From JBGSWL01 sp041752455 (GTDB lineage: Bacteria > Pseudomonadota > Alphaproteobacteria > Rhizobiales > Rhizobiaceae), in assembly GCA_041752455.1 (NCBI GenBank), contig JBGSWL010000140.1:1-64000 (forward strand): a stretch of 64,000 nucleotides of DNA, read 5' to 3'. Shown one piece after another: positions 16,328-23,871 of the stretch. Positions within the stretch are counted from its first letter, which is position 1; every line of letters starts with the position of its first letter. The notes below the pieces were generated by a model. The model saw nothing but the letters and a program-made list of their open reading frames with translations, ran no database searches and was not told the origin of the DNA. Both the position numbers and the translations under genes were made by a program.

Positions 16328-17356
16328 ATGCGTAAAGCACTCGTGCTTGCGGCCATCATGGTTGCGGGCCTCACATCTACCGCACTTGCCGAAGGCAAGA
16401 CCATCGGCGTCAGCTGGTCCAACTTCCAGGAAGAACGCTGGAAGACCGATGAAGCTGCGATGAAGGCAGCCATCGAAGCCAATGGCGACAAGTATGTTTC
16501 GGCTGACGCCCAGGGTTCGGCTGCCAAGCAGCTGACCGACGTGGAAAGCCTGATCTCGCAGGGCGCCAACGCTCTCGTGATCCTCGCCATGGACAAGGAC
16601 GCCATCGGACCGGCTGTCGACAAGGCTGCCGCTGAAGGCATCCCGGTCGTCGGCTATGACCGCCTGATCGAAGACGATCGCGCGTTCTACCTGACCTTCG
16701 ACAACAAGGGCGTCGGCCGCATCATCGCGCAGTCGGTCTTTGCCGTTAAGGGTGACGGCAACTACGCCATCATCAAGGGCGACAAGGGTGATCCGAATGC
16801 CGGCTTCCTGCGCGAAGGCATGGAAGAAGTGATCGGCGCAGCCGTCACTGCCGGCACTATCAAGATCGTCTGTGAAACCTTCACCGATGGTTGGAAGCCG
16901 GACAATGCCCAGAAGAACATGGAGCAGTGCCTGACCTCGCAGAACAATGCCGTTGACGCCGTTCTTTCGCAGAACGACGGCATGGCAGGCGGCGTCATTG
17001 CTGCTCTGACCGCACAGGGCATGGCCGGGACCGTTCCGGTTGGTGGCCAGGACGGCGACCTTGCCGCGATCAATCGCGTTGCCCGTGGCACGCAGGTCGT
17101 GTCGGTCTGGAAGGACTCGCGTCAGCTCGGCAAGGCTGCCGGCGACATCGCATCGGCACTCGCCGGTGGCGCTGCGCTCGACGCCGTTCCGGGTGCCGTG
17201 AAGTGGTCCGGTGGCGAGAAGGGCGTTGAAATGAACGCCATCTTCCTTGAGCCGACCCCGCTGACGAAGGACAACATCGGCGCTGCCATCGAAGCTGGTC
17301 ACATCACCAAAGAACAGGCTTGTGACGGCGCAATGGCCGGCGTCAACGGCTGCTGA
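16328..17356 (+). CDS. xylF: D-xylose ABC transporter, substrate-binding protein
   Basis: Periplasmic D-xylose-binding protein (342 residues) of the RbsB/XylF family. A signal peptide of about 21 residues (MRKALVLAAIMVAGLTSTALA) precedes a mature domain with GVSWSNFQEERWKTDE, ISQGANALVILAMDKDAIGPA, VVGYDRLIED and the hinge GGQDGDLAAINRV. These segments match XylF rather than other sugar-binding proteins. GGGAGG lies 7-12 bases before the ATG at 16328. It heads the xylFHGBA operon; a hairpin with a T tract after xylF probably lowers transcription into xylH, as is common for highly expressed binding proteins. Confidence 0.95.
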   Translation: MRKALVLAAIMVAGLTSTALAEGKTIGVSWSNFQEERWKTDEAAMKAAIEANGDKYVSADAQGSAAKQLTDVESLISQGANALVILAMDKDAIGPAVDKAAAEGIPVVGYDRLIEDDRAFYLTFDNKGVGRIIAQSVFAVKGDGNYAIIKGDKGDPNAGFLREGMEEVIGAAVTAGTIKIVCETFTDGWKPDNAQKNMEQCLTSQNNAVDAVLSQNDGMAGGVIAALTAQGMAGTVPVGGQDGDLAAINRVARGTQVVSVWKDSRQLGKAAGDIASALAGGAALDAVPGAVKWSGGEKGVEMNAIFLEPTPLTKDNIGAAIEAGHITKEQACDGAMAGVNGC

Positions 17357-17374
17357 TCCAGCAACCTTGTGATA

Positions 17375-17413
17375 ACGGGGCCGGCACGTTTTGCCGGGTC
17401 GGCCCCGGTTTTT
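17375..17413 (+). terminator. Terminator-like attenuator between xylF and xylH
   Basis: A GC-rich hairpin (CGGGGCCG at 17376-17383 pairing with CGGCCCCG at 17400-17407, extended by GC/GC) is followed by TTTTT. It sits in the 204-base gap between xylF and xylH; the rest of the gap has no recognisable feature. Confidence 0.7.
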
Positions 17414-17560
17414 CCGGAACGCGGCAAATGCCGCCGACCCTATGGTTTCCAACGACCGAAATCCGGAACCGCCGTTTGACCAAGGGTTTGGTCATCGCGC
17501 GAACTCGCTGCGTTTTGCGGCATCCGGATATGATCGGACGCTGCCCGGAGGCTACATGCC

Positions 17561-18895
17561 ATGAGTGACACGTCTCACCAGCCCGCAAAGACGACGACCA
17601 CCGCCACGACGCCCCAGGAGGGCATGCTGACGTCGTTTCTGCGCAAGACAGAAATTGACCAGCGTCTTCTCGGCATGGTCGGCGCGCTGCTGCTGATCTG
17701 GATCGGCTTTCATGTCTACGGACAGATCGCCAACGGTTTCGGGGCGTTCCTGACCCCGCGCAACCTGTGGAACCTCTCGGTCCAGACCGCTTCGATCGGC
17801 ATCATGGCAACCGGCATGGTGCTGGTCATCGTGACGCGGCACATCGATCTTTCGGTCGGGTCGATCCTCGGTTTCAGCGCCATGGTCATGGCGATCCTGC
17901 AGGTGCGGGTGCTGCCGGACCTGATCGGCATCGGCCACCCGATGATCTGGGTGATCACGGTTGTGGCTGGCATTGCCATCGGCGCGCTTGTTGGTGCTTT
18001 CCACGGCTATCTGGTGGCGTATCTCGCCATCCCGGCCTTCATCGTCACCCTCGGCGGTTTGCTGTTCTGGCGCGGCATGTCCTACATGCTGGCGCGCGGC
18101 GAGACGATTTCGCCGCTCGACCAGACATTCTCGCTTCTAGGCGGCGGGCCGTTCGGCTCGGTCGGTGCGACCGTCAGCTGGGTCTTGGGAATTGTCGCCT
18201 GCCTTGGCATTGCGGCGCTGATCATCGCGGGCCGGTCGCAACGCAAGCGCTTCCAGTTCCCGCTGCGCCCGCTGTGGGCCGAGTGGTTCCTCGGTCTTGT
18301 CGGCAGCGCGCTGATCCTCGGCTTCGTGGTTCTGGTCAATTCCTATCCGTGGCCGGTCGGGATCGTGCGCCAATATGCCGAAGCAACCGGCATCACGGTA
18401 CCGGAAGGCGGCCTCTTCATCAGCCACGGCTTTGCCATTCCCGTGCTGATCCTGATCGTTGTCGGCATCGCCATGACGTTTCTGGCAACCCGCACACAGT
18501 TCGGGCGCTACGTCTTTGCCATCGGCGGCAATCCCGAGGCTGCCGAACTTGCGGGGATCAACACGCGCTGGGTCACCGTCAAGATATTCGCGCTGATGGG
18601 TGCGCTCTGCGGCCTGTCTGCCGTGGTGGCCAGTGCTCGCTTGAACTCTGCGACCAACTCGCTGGGCACGCTCGACGAACTCTACGTCATCGCCGCAGCG
18701 GTCATTGGCGGCACGTCGCTCGCCGGCGGTGTCGGCACGATCTACGGGGCCATTCTCGGTGCCGTGGTGATGCAGTCACTGCAGACCGGGATGATCCTGA
18801 TCGGGTTCGATGCCGCGATCCAGCAGATTGTCGTCGGCTCGGTGCTGGTCGTCGCCGTCTGGCTCGACACATTGTATCGCGGCCGCGCGAAGTAA
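17561..18895 (+). CDS. xylH: D-xylose ABC transporter, permease
   Basis: A 444-residue inner-membrane permease of the BPD_transp_2 family with about ten hydrophobic segments. Signature regions include MATGMVLVIVTRHIDLSVGS (conserved Asp-Leu-Ser-Val-Gly loop), IGGNPEAAELAGINTRWV and AAAVIGGTSLAGGVGTIYGAILGA. The length and the long insert between helices (residues about 220-290) are typical of XylH. GGAGG lies 9 bases upstream of the ATG at 17561. It forms the translocation channel with XylG and XylF. Confidence 0.95.
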   Translation: MSDTSHQPAKTTTTATTPQEGMLTSFLRKTEIDQRLLGMVGALLLIWIGFHVYGQIANGFGAFLTPRNLWNLSVQTASIGIMATGMVLVIVTRHIDLSVGSILGFSAMVMAILQVRVLPDLIGIGHPMIWVITVVAGIAIGALVGAFHGYLVAYLAIPAFIVTLGGLLFWRGMSYMLARGETISPLDQTFSLLGGGPFGSVGATVSWVLGIVACLGIAALIIAGRSQRKRFQFPLRPLWAEWFLGLVGSALILGFVVLVNSYPWPVGIVRQYAEATGITVPEGGLFISHGFAIPVLILIVVGIAMTFLATRTQFGRYVFAIGGNPEAAELAGINTRWVTVKIFALMGALCGLSAVVASARLNSATNSLGTLDELYVIAAAVIGGTSLAGGVGTIYGAILGAVVMQSLQTGMILIGFDAAIQQIVVGSVLVVAVWLDTLYRGRAK

Positions 18896-18909
18896 GGGGA
18901 GGCAGCACC

Positions 18910-19707
18910 ATGACCATGCACACGCGCGAAGCCGGTGGGACGCCACTCGTCGCACTCACCGACATCTCGATTTCCTTCGGCGGCATCAAGGCGGTGGACC
19001 ATGCCTCCGTCGATCTCTACCCGGGCGAAGTGGTCGGCCTGCTCGGCCACAACGGTGCCGGCAAATCGACGCTGATCAAGATCCTCTCGGGCGCCTACAA
19101 GCGCGATACCGGATCGATCAAGATCAACGGAGAGGAAGTTCGCATCGAAAATCCGCGCGATGCCAAGGACTATGGCATCGAGACGATCTACCAGACGCTG
19201 GCGCTTGCCGACAATGTCGACGCAGCGGCCAACCTGTTCCTCGGGCGCGAAAAGTTGACCCGCTGGGGCACGCTGGACGACGTGGCGATGGAAGCCGATG
19301 CCCGCCGCGTGATGGGACGGCTCAATCCGAATTTCCGCCGCTTCAAGGAACCGGTGAAATCCCTGTCGGGCGGTCAACGCCAGTCGGTGGCGATTGCCCG
19401 GGCGATCCTCTTCAACGCGCGAATCCTGATCATGGATGAGCCGACCGCAGCGCTCGGCCCGCAAGAGACGGCTCAGGTGGGCGATCTCGTCAAGCAGTTG
19501 AAGGGCGACGGCATCGGCATCTTCATGATCGACCATGACATTCATCAGGTGTTCGACCTGTGCGACCGGGTCGTCGTGATGAAGAACGGCCAGGTGGTGG
19601 GCACCGCCAATGTCAAGGATGTCACGAAGGATGAAGTCCTTGGAATGATCATCGCCGGCAAGTGTCCCGCGGGTGCTGTGCCTGGCCCCGGTGCTGTGAA
19701 GGACTGA
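18910..19707 (+). CDS. xylG: Xylose ABC transporter, ATP-binding protein (single domain)
   Basis: An ABC ATPase of 265 residues with Walker A GHNGAGKST, signature LSGGQRQSVAIARA, Walker B ILIMDEPTAALG and H-loop IDHDIHQVF. Unlike the approximately 500-residue E. coli XylG, which has two fused ABC domains, this has one, the short form seen in many alphaproteobacterial xylose and ribose-type operons. The ATG at 18910 lies 7 bases after GGGGAGG; the reading frame continues upstream inside xylH but is not coding there. It energises xylose uptake with XylF and XylH. Confidence 0.93.
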   Translation: MTMHTREAGGTPLVALTDISISFGGIKAVDHASVDLYPGEVVGLLGHNGAGKSTLIKILSGAYKRDTGSIKINGEEVRIENPRDAKDYGIETIYQTLALADNVDAAANLFLGREKLTRWGTLDDVAMEADARRVMGRLNPNFRRFKEPVKSLSGGQRQSVAIARAILFNARILIMDEPTAALGPQETAQVGDLVKQLKGDGIGIFMIDHDIHQVFDLCDRVVVMKNGQVVGTANVKDVTKDEVLGMIIAGKCPAGAVPGPGAVKD

Positions 19708-19713
19708 CGTTAG

Positions 19714-21159
19714 ATGTCTTTCTTTCTCGGTCTTGACCTTGGCACGTCCGGCCTGAAGGGCGTTCTGGTTTCGGAAAGCGGTCAGATCGTTGCCGAGGCG
19801 AATGCACCGCTCACCGTGTCGCGCCCGCATCCCGGTTGGTCCGAGCAGGCGCCGTCTGACTGGATCGAGGCGTCGGAGATCGTGCTGGCATCGCTTGGCA
19901 CTTCGCACGGACTATCAAATGTGTCCGGGATCGGCCTTTCCGGCCAGATGCATGGCGCCGTGCTGCTGGATGCCGGCGCCGATGTCCTGCGCCCTTGCAT
20001 CCTGTGGAACGACACGCGCAGCCACCGCGAGGCGGCCGCGATGGATGCCGATCCGCAGTGGCGGGCGATCACCGGCAGCATCGTTTTTCCGGGATTTACG
20101 GCGCCAAAACTTGACTGGGTGGCACACAACGAACCGGCGATCCGCGAACGCGTCGCGATGGTGCTGCTGCCGAAGGACTATTTGCGCCTCTGGCTGACGG
20201 GCGAGGCTGTCGGCGAAATGTCGGACGCTGCCGGCACCAGTTGGCTGGATACCGGCGCGCGCGACTGGTCTGACGCATTGCTCGCCAAGACCGGGCTTGA
20301 CCGCTCGGCGATGCCGCGTCTGGTCGAAGGCAATGCGGTCTCCGGGCAATTGCGCGGGGCGCTCGCCAGCCGTTTCGGCTTTTCCGGCCCCGTGCCGGTG
20401 GCAGGCGGTGCCGGTGACAATGCGGCATCGGCGATCGGCGTCGGTGTCGTCAAGGCAGGCGATGCCTTCGTCTCGCTCGGCACATCGGGCGTGCTGTTTG
20501 CCGCCTGCGACCGCTACAGCCCGGCGCCGGAAACGGCAGTGCACACGTTCTGCCATGCGCTGCCGGACACATGGCACCAGATGGGCGTGATCTTGTCTGC
20601 AACCGATTCGCTCAACTGGTATGCCGGGATCACCGGCCAGAATGCGTCCGACCTGACCTCCGGCCTTGGCTTATTGAAAGCGCCGGGCCGTTCGCTGTTC
20701 CTGCCCTATCTCGGTGGCGAGCGGACCCCGCACAATGATGCGGCGGTACGCGGCGCGTTCCTTGGCCTTGAGCATGCCAGCGACCGCGACGCGCTGACGC
20801 GCGCCGTGCTCGAAGGTGTGACATTTGCGATCCGCGACTGCCGTGACGCCCTGGCGGCGACCGGCACACGCTTTGACCGCCTTCTGGCAGTCGGTGGCGG
20901 CAGCCGTTCGCACTACTGGCTGGAAGCCATTGCCACGGCGCTCGATGTCGAAGTCGATGTGCCGGTCGCAGGTGACTTCGGTGGTGCATTCGGAGCCGCG
21001 CGGCTTGCCATGCTGGCAACCGGCACACTCGAAACCAACGACCTTGGCGCGCCGGCCATCGCCGCAACCATCGCGCCCGACCGGGCGCTGACCGATGCCT
21101 TCAGCGCCGCGCATGCGCGATATCGCTACGCCTATTCAGCCATCAGGAGCGTCTCATGA
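19714..21159 (+). CDS. xylB: Xylulokinase
   Basis: A 481-residue FGGY carbohydrate kinase that phosphorylates D-xylulose. It has the N-terminal FLGLDLGTSGLKG phosphate loop, GIGLSGQMHGAVLLD with WNDTRSH (substrate-binding region typical of xylulokinases), GGAGDNAASAIG, and the C-terminal LLAVGGGSRSHYWLEAIA motif. It overlaps xylA by 4 bases (ATGA), so the two are translationally coupled. Together XylA and XylB send xylose into the pentose phosphate pathway. Confidence 0.95.
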   Translation: MSFFLGLDLGTSGLKGVLVSESGQIVAEANAPLTVSRPHPGWSEQAPSDWIEASEIVLASLGTSHGLSNVSGIGLSGQMHGAVLLDAGADVLRPCILWNDTRSHREAAAMDADPQWRAITGSIVFPGFTAPKLDWVAHNEPAIRERVAMVLLPKDYLRLWLTGEAVGEMSDAAGTSWLDTGARDWSDALLAKTGLDRSAMPRLVEGNAVSGQLRGALASRFGFSGPVPVAGGAGDNAASAIGVGVVKAGDAFVSLGTSGVLFAACDRYSPAPETAVHTFCHALPDTWHQMGVILSATDSLNWYAGITGQNASDLTSGLGLLKAPGRSLFLPYLGGERTPHNDAAVRGAFLGLEHASDRDALTRAVLEGVTFAIRDCRDALAATGTRFDRLLAVGGGSRSHYWLEAIATALDVEVDVPVAGDFGGAFGAARLAMLATGTLETNDLGAPAIAATIAPDRALTDAFSAAHARYRYAYSAIRSVS

Positions 21160-22463
21160 CCGACTTTTTCAAGGGGATCGATCCGATCCGTTTCGACCCG
21201 GACGCAGCCGAAGACGCACTCACCTACCGCGCCTACGATGCCGACGAGATCGTCATGGGCAAGCGGCTGGAAGATCACCTGCGCTTTGCAATTGCATGGT
21301 GGCACTCGTTTGCCTGGCCGGGCGGCGACCCGTTCGGCGGTCAGACCTTCGAGCGGCCGTGGTTCGGCGACACGCTGGATCTGGCGCGCCTGAAGGCCGA
21401 TATCGCCTTCGAGATGTTTGCGATTCTCGGCCAGCCGTATTTCTGCTTCCATGATGCGGACATTCGCCCCGAGGGCGCAAGCTTTGCGGAAAACACCCGC
21501 AATCTGGAAGCGATCGTCGACCACATCGGCGTCAAGATGGAAGAAGTCGGCACCAAACTTCTCTGGGGCACGGCCAACCTTTTCTCCAACCGCCGTTTCA
21601 TGTCCGGTGCCGCAACCAACCCGGACCCGGATGTGTTTGCGTTCTCGGCAGCGACGGTGAAGACCTGCATGGACGCCACCCACAAGCTGGCGGGCGAAAA
21701 CTATGTCCTGTGGGGCGGCCGTGAAGGCTATGAGACGCTGCTCAATACTGACCTCAAGCGTGAGCGGGCGCAGGCCGGCCGCTTCCTGCAGATGGTTGTC
21801 GACTACAAGCACAAGATCGGCTTTGGCGGCACGATCCTGATCGAGCCGAAGCCGCAGGAGCCGACCAAGCACCAGTACGATTACGATGTCGCCACCGTCT
21901 ACGGTTTCCTGAAGGACTTCGGTCTCGAAAACGAGGTCAAGGTCAATATCGAGCAGGGCCATGCGATCCTTGCCGGCCATTCGTTCGAGCATGAAATTGC
22001 GACCGCAGGCGCACTCGGCATTTTCGGTTCGATCGACATGAACCGCAACGACTACCAGTCGGGCTGGGACACCGACCAGTTCCCCAACAACGTGCCGGAA
22101 GTGGCGCTAGCCTACTACGAGATCCTCAAGGCCGGCGGTTACACGACCGGAGGCACCAACTTTGACGCCAAGCTTCGCCGCCAATCGCTTGATCCGGCCG
22201 ACCTGATCGCCGCCCATGTCGGCGCGATGGATGTCTGCGCACGCGGGCTCAAGGCTGCCGCTGCCATGCTGGAAGATGGCAAACTGGAGCGTCTGCGCGC
22301 TGCCCGCTATGCGGGCTGGGACAGCGAGACCGGCCGCAAGATGCTTGCCGGGGAACTCGGCCTTGATGATCTGGCCGCGCATGTCGAGCGCGAAAACATC
22401 AACCCGCAGCCGGTATCCGGCCGTCAAGAGCGGCTGGAAAACCTGGTCAACCGGTTCGTTTGA
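21156..22463 (+). CDS. xylA: Xylose isomerase
   Basis: A 435-residue class II xylose isomerase converting D-xylose to D-xylulose with two divalent metals. Conserved pieces are WWHSFAWPGGDPFG, YFCFHDADIRPEG (catalytic His), NYVLWGGREGYETLLNTD, ILIEPKPQEPTKHQYDYD (metal ligands) and GSIDMNRNDYQSGWDTDQFP. It is the last gene of the xyl operon. About 70 bases after its stop the first of the repeats framing the DUF559 gene begins. Confidence 0.97.
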   Translation: MTDFFKGIDPIRFDPDAAEDALTYRAYDADEIVMGKRLEDHLRFAIAWWHSFAWPGGDPFGGQTFERPWFGDTLDLARLKADIAFEMFAILGQPYFCFHDADIRPEGASFAENTRNLEAIVDHIGVKMEEVGTKLLWGTANLFSNRRFMSGAATNPDPDVFAFSAATVKTCMDATHKLAGENYVLWGGREGYETLLNTDLKRERAQAGRFLQMVVDYKHKIGFGGTILIEPKPQEPTKHQYDYDVATVYGFLKDFGLENEVKVNIEQGHAILAGHSFEHEIATAGALGIFGSIDMNRNDYQSGWDTDQFPNNVPEVALAYYEILKAGGYTTGGTNFDAKLRRQSLDPADLIAAHVGAMDVCARGLKAAAAMLEDGKLERLRAARYAGWDSETGRKMLAGELGLDDLAAHVERENINPQPVSGRQERLENLVNRFV

Positions 22464-22532
22464 GCCATCGAGGCTGCGTGCGCGGACACCAGCCATTCCG
22501 ATCCCTGCGCAAAAGCGGAGGTGGGAGGCGCC

Positions 22533-22622
22533 TCTATCTCCCCCCTTGCGGGGGAGAAAGCGATTGCGACGAATTGGCCGCCAGGCCAAACGTCAGAAAT
22601 CGCAAGAGGGGGGATTAACGTC
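22533..22622. repeat. Inverted mosaic repeat, left copy, beside DUF559 gene
   Basis: About 90 bases with a CTCCCCCCTTGCGGGGGAG hairpin at the outer end, an internal GGCC palindrome (TTGGCCGCCAGGCCAA) and an inner end CGCAAGAGGGGGGATTAACG. The outer 25 and inner 20 bases match the reverse complement of the copy at 22972-23060 almost exactly, while the middle differs. The DUF559 stop codon lies inside this repeat. Confidence 0.8.
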
Positions 22623-22971
22623 CGATCCGCGCTGCTTCAGCAAGAATGTGCCCGCATACGCCATTGAGGTTGCGTTCCACCTCGTCATTCCAAAAGCGCA
22701 ACACGATGAAGCCGGATGCCGCAAAGTGCGCATCACGCGAATGATCCGCGACCTTGCCGGAGTGCTGACCGCCATCCACCTCTATGATGAGCTTCGGCCG
22801 GAAGCACACAAAATCCAGAATGAACCCATCCAATGGATATTGTCGGCGAAAGATGAGGCCTTCAAGCTGACCGCGTCGCAGAGCCTGCCAGAGCATGTTC
22901 TCCGCTTTCGTGGCATTTGCGCGCATGGAGCGGGCGAAGTCGCGGAGCTTTGGTGGCGGCTGGTAGCGCAT
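22615..22971 (-). CDS. DUF559 endonuclease-domain protein
   Basis: A 118-residue protein of the DUF559 family, which has a Vsr-like PD-(D/E)xK nuclease fold. The core is visible: RRQYPLDGFILDFVCFRPKL, then IIEVDGGQHSGK with the acidic residues of the putative metal site, and HFAASGFIVLRFWNDEV. The gene fills almost exactly the interval between two inverted repeats: its start codon ATG at 22971 directly follows the right repeat and its TAA stop is inside the left one. No methyltransferase or transposase gene is nearby. Function in vivo is unknown; a repeat-associated mobile nuclease is one possibility. Confidence 0.85.
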   Translation of the reverse strand: MRYQPPPKLRDFARSMRANATKAENMLWQALRRGQLEGLIFRRQYPLDGFILDFVCFRPKLIIEVDGGQHSGKVADHSRDAHFAASGFIVLRFWNDEVERNLNGVCGHILAEAARIGR

Positions 22972-23060
22972 GACGTTTATCCCCCCTCTTGCGAATTCTA
23001 AGGCCTTGCTTCGCTTCGGCCAAGAACTCGCTTTCTCCCCCGCAAAGGGGGGAGATAAGG
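22972..23060. repeat. Inverted mosaic repeat, right copy, beside DUF559 gene
   Basis: The partner of the repeat at 22533-22622 in opposite orientation. It runs from GACGTTTATCCCCCCTCTTGCG at the inner end (abutting the DUF559 start codon) to a CTTTCTCCCCCGCAAAGG...GGAGATAAG outer hairpin. Both ends match the left copy; the centre carries a GGCC palindrome of different sequence. Confidence 0.8.
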
Positions 23061-23070
23061 CGCAACGCCA

Positions 23071-23694
23071 TCAGTATTCATTCGCCCCTTTCCCCGCCAA
23101 GATCCGATCTCGAAACCCGGCGATGCGTGACACGCGCGTCTCCGATTTTTTTGCACCGTTCAGGTTGATCAGGTAGCTGTTCTGGCGCCCCGGCGTCAGG
23201 CTCCGGAAAGCTTCAGCCAGCAACGGGTCGGCGTCCAGTGCATCGACCAGTTCGTCCGGCCATTGCCTTTGCGTCTCCTCCTTCGGCGGCCTGATGCCGT
23301 CGCGCGCATAGTCCATGGCCTCTTGCAGGTAAGCACGGATGACCGGTTCCAGCCGGATCACGTCGCCGCTGTCCGTGAAGCGGATCATGTCGGGATGCCT
23401 GGTGTTGGGGCCTTGCCGTTCGAGCACGCCATGCGGGTCGCTCATCAGGGCTGCGTTGAAAAAGCTGAGGCGGAAATCGTTGCGCAACGCGCCGACCACC
23501 GCGATGTTGCGACCGGCATGCATGTAGCAGGGATGGCCCCATTTCACGGTTTCAACGAGGCCCTCGTCGAGGCAGATTCGGCGAAGGTCCCGCAGACCGG
23601 CGGACCAGGTGATGGCCGAGCAGTCCGGTGTCGCAAACCGCGCGCAACGGCCACAGCCTTTGGCGAAATAGTCCTCGATCTCGGTGATCATCAT
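23071..23694 (-). CDS. YdeI/OmpD-associated (DUF1801-type) protein
   Basis: A 207-residue soluble protein resembling the YdeI/OmpD-associated family. It carries the DUF1801-like segment VKWGHPCYMHAGRNIAVVGALRNDFRLSFFNAALM and a C-terminal LTPGRQNSYLINLNGAKKSETRVSRI helix characteristic of YdeI proteins (lysine/arginine-rich end). The biochemical role of this family is not established; some members have been linked to stress or peptide resistance. It lies alone between the DUF559 repeat element and the E1 fusion gene, which runs in the opposite direction. Starts at 23694 and 23691 (tandem ATG) are equally good. Confidence 0.75.
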   Translation of the reverse strand: MMITEIEDYFAKGCGRCARFATPDCSAITWSAGLRDLRRICLDEGLVETVKWGHPCYMHAGRNIAVVGALRNDFRLSFFNAALMSDPHGVLERQGPNTRHPDMIRFTDSGDVIRLEPVIRAYLQEAMDYARDGIRPPKEETQRQWPDELVDALDADPLLAEAFRSLTPGRQNSYLINLNGAKKSETRVSRIAGFRDRILAGKGANEY

Positions 23695-23799
23695 GTGCCG
23701 GCTCTGAAAAGTCAGGCCTCCACACTAGCACCGGGCACTGCACTTCCCAACCGTTTCGACCGGGGCTAAACCCTCGCAAAGAACGGGAGGATCATCACC

Positions 23800-23871
23800 A
23801 TGCTGAAACCGGACAGAACCTTTCTCGCCCAGGCCGGCCTCCATGCCTCTTCACCAAACCATGTCGAGTGA
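23800..23871 (+). CDS. Possible leader peptide overlapping the E1 gene start
   Basis: A 23-codon frame with the best ribosome site in this gap (GGGAGG at 23785-23790, 9 bases before ATG at 23800). It ends at a TGA (23869-23871) that overlaps the region of the proposed E1 start (ATG 23861) in another frame, and the E1 start itself has no good ribosome site. Either this is a leader peptide that couples translation into the E1 gene, or a one-base frameshift separates the true N terminus from the rest. Confidence 0.35.
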   Translation: MLKPDRTFLAQAGLHASSPNHVE

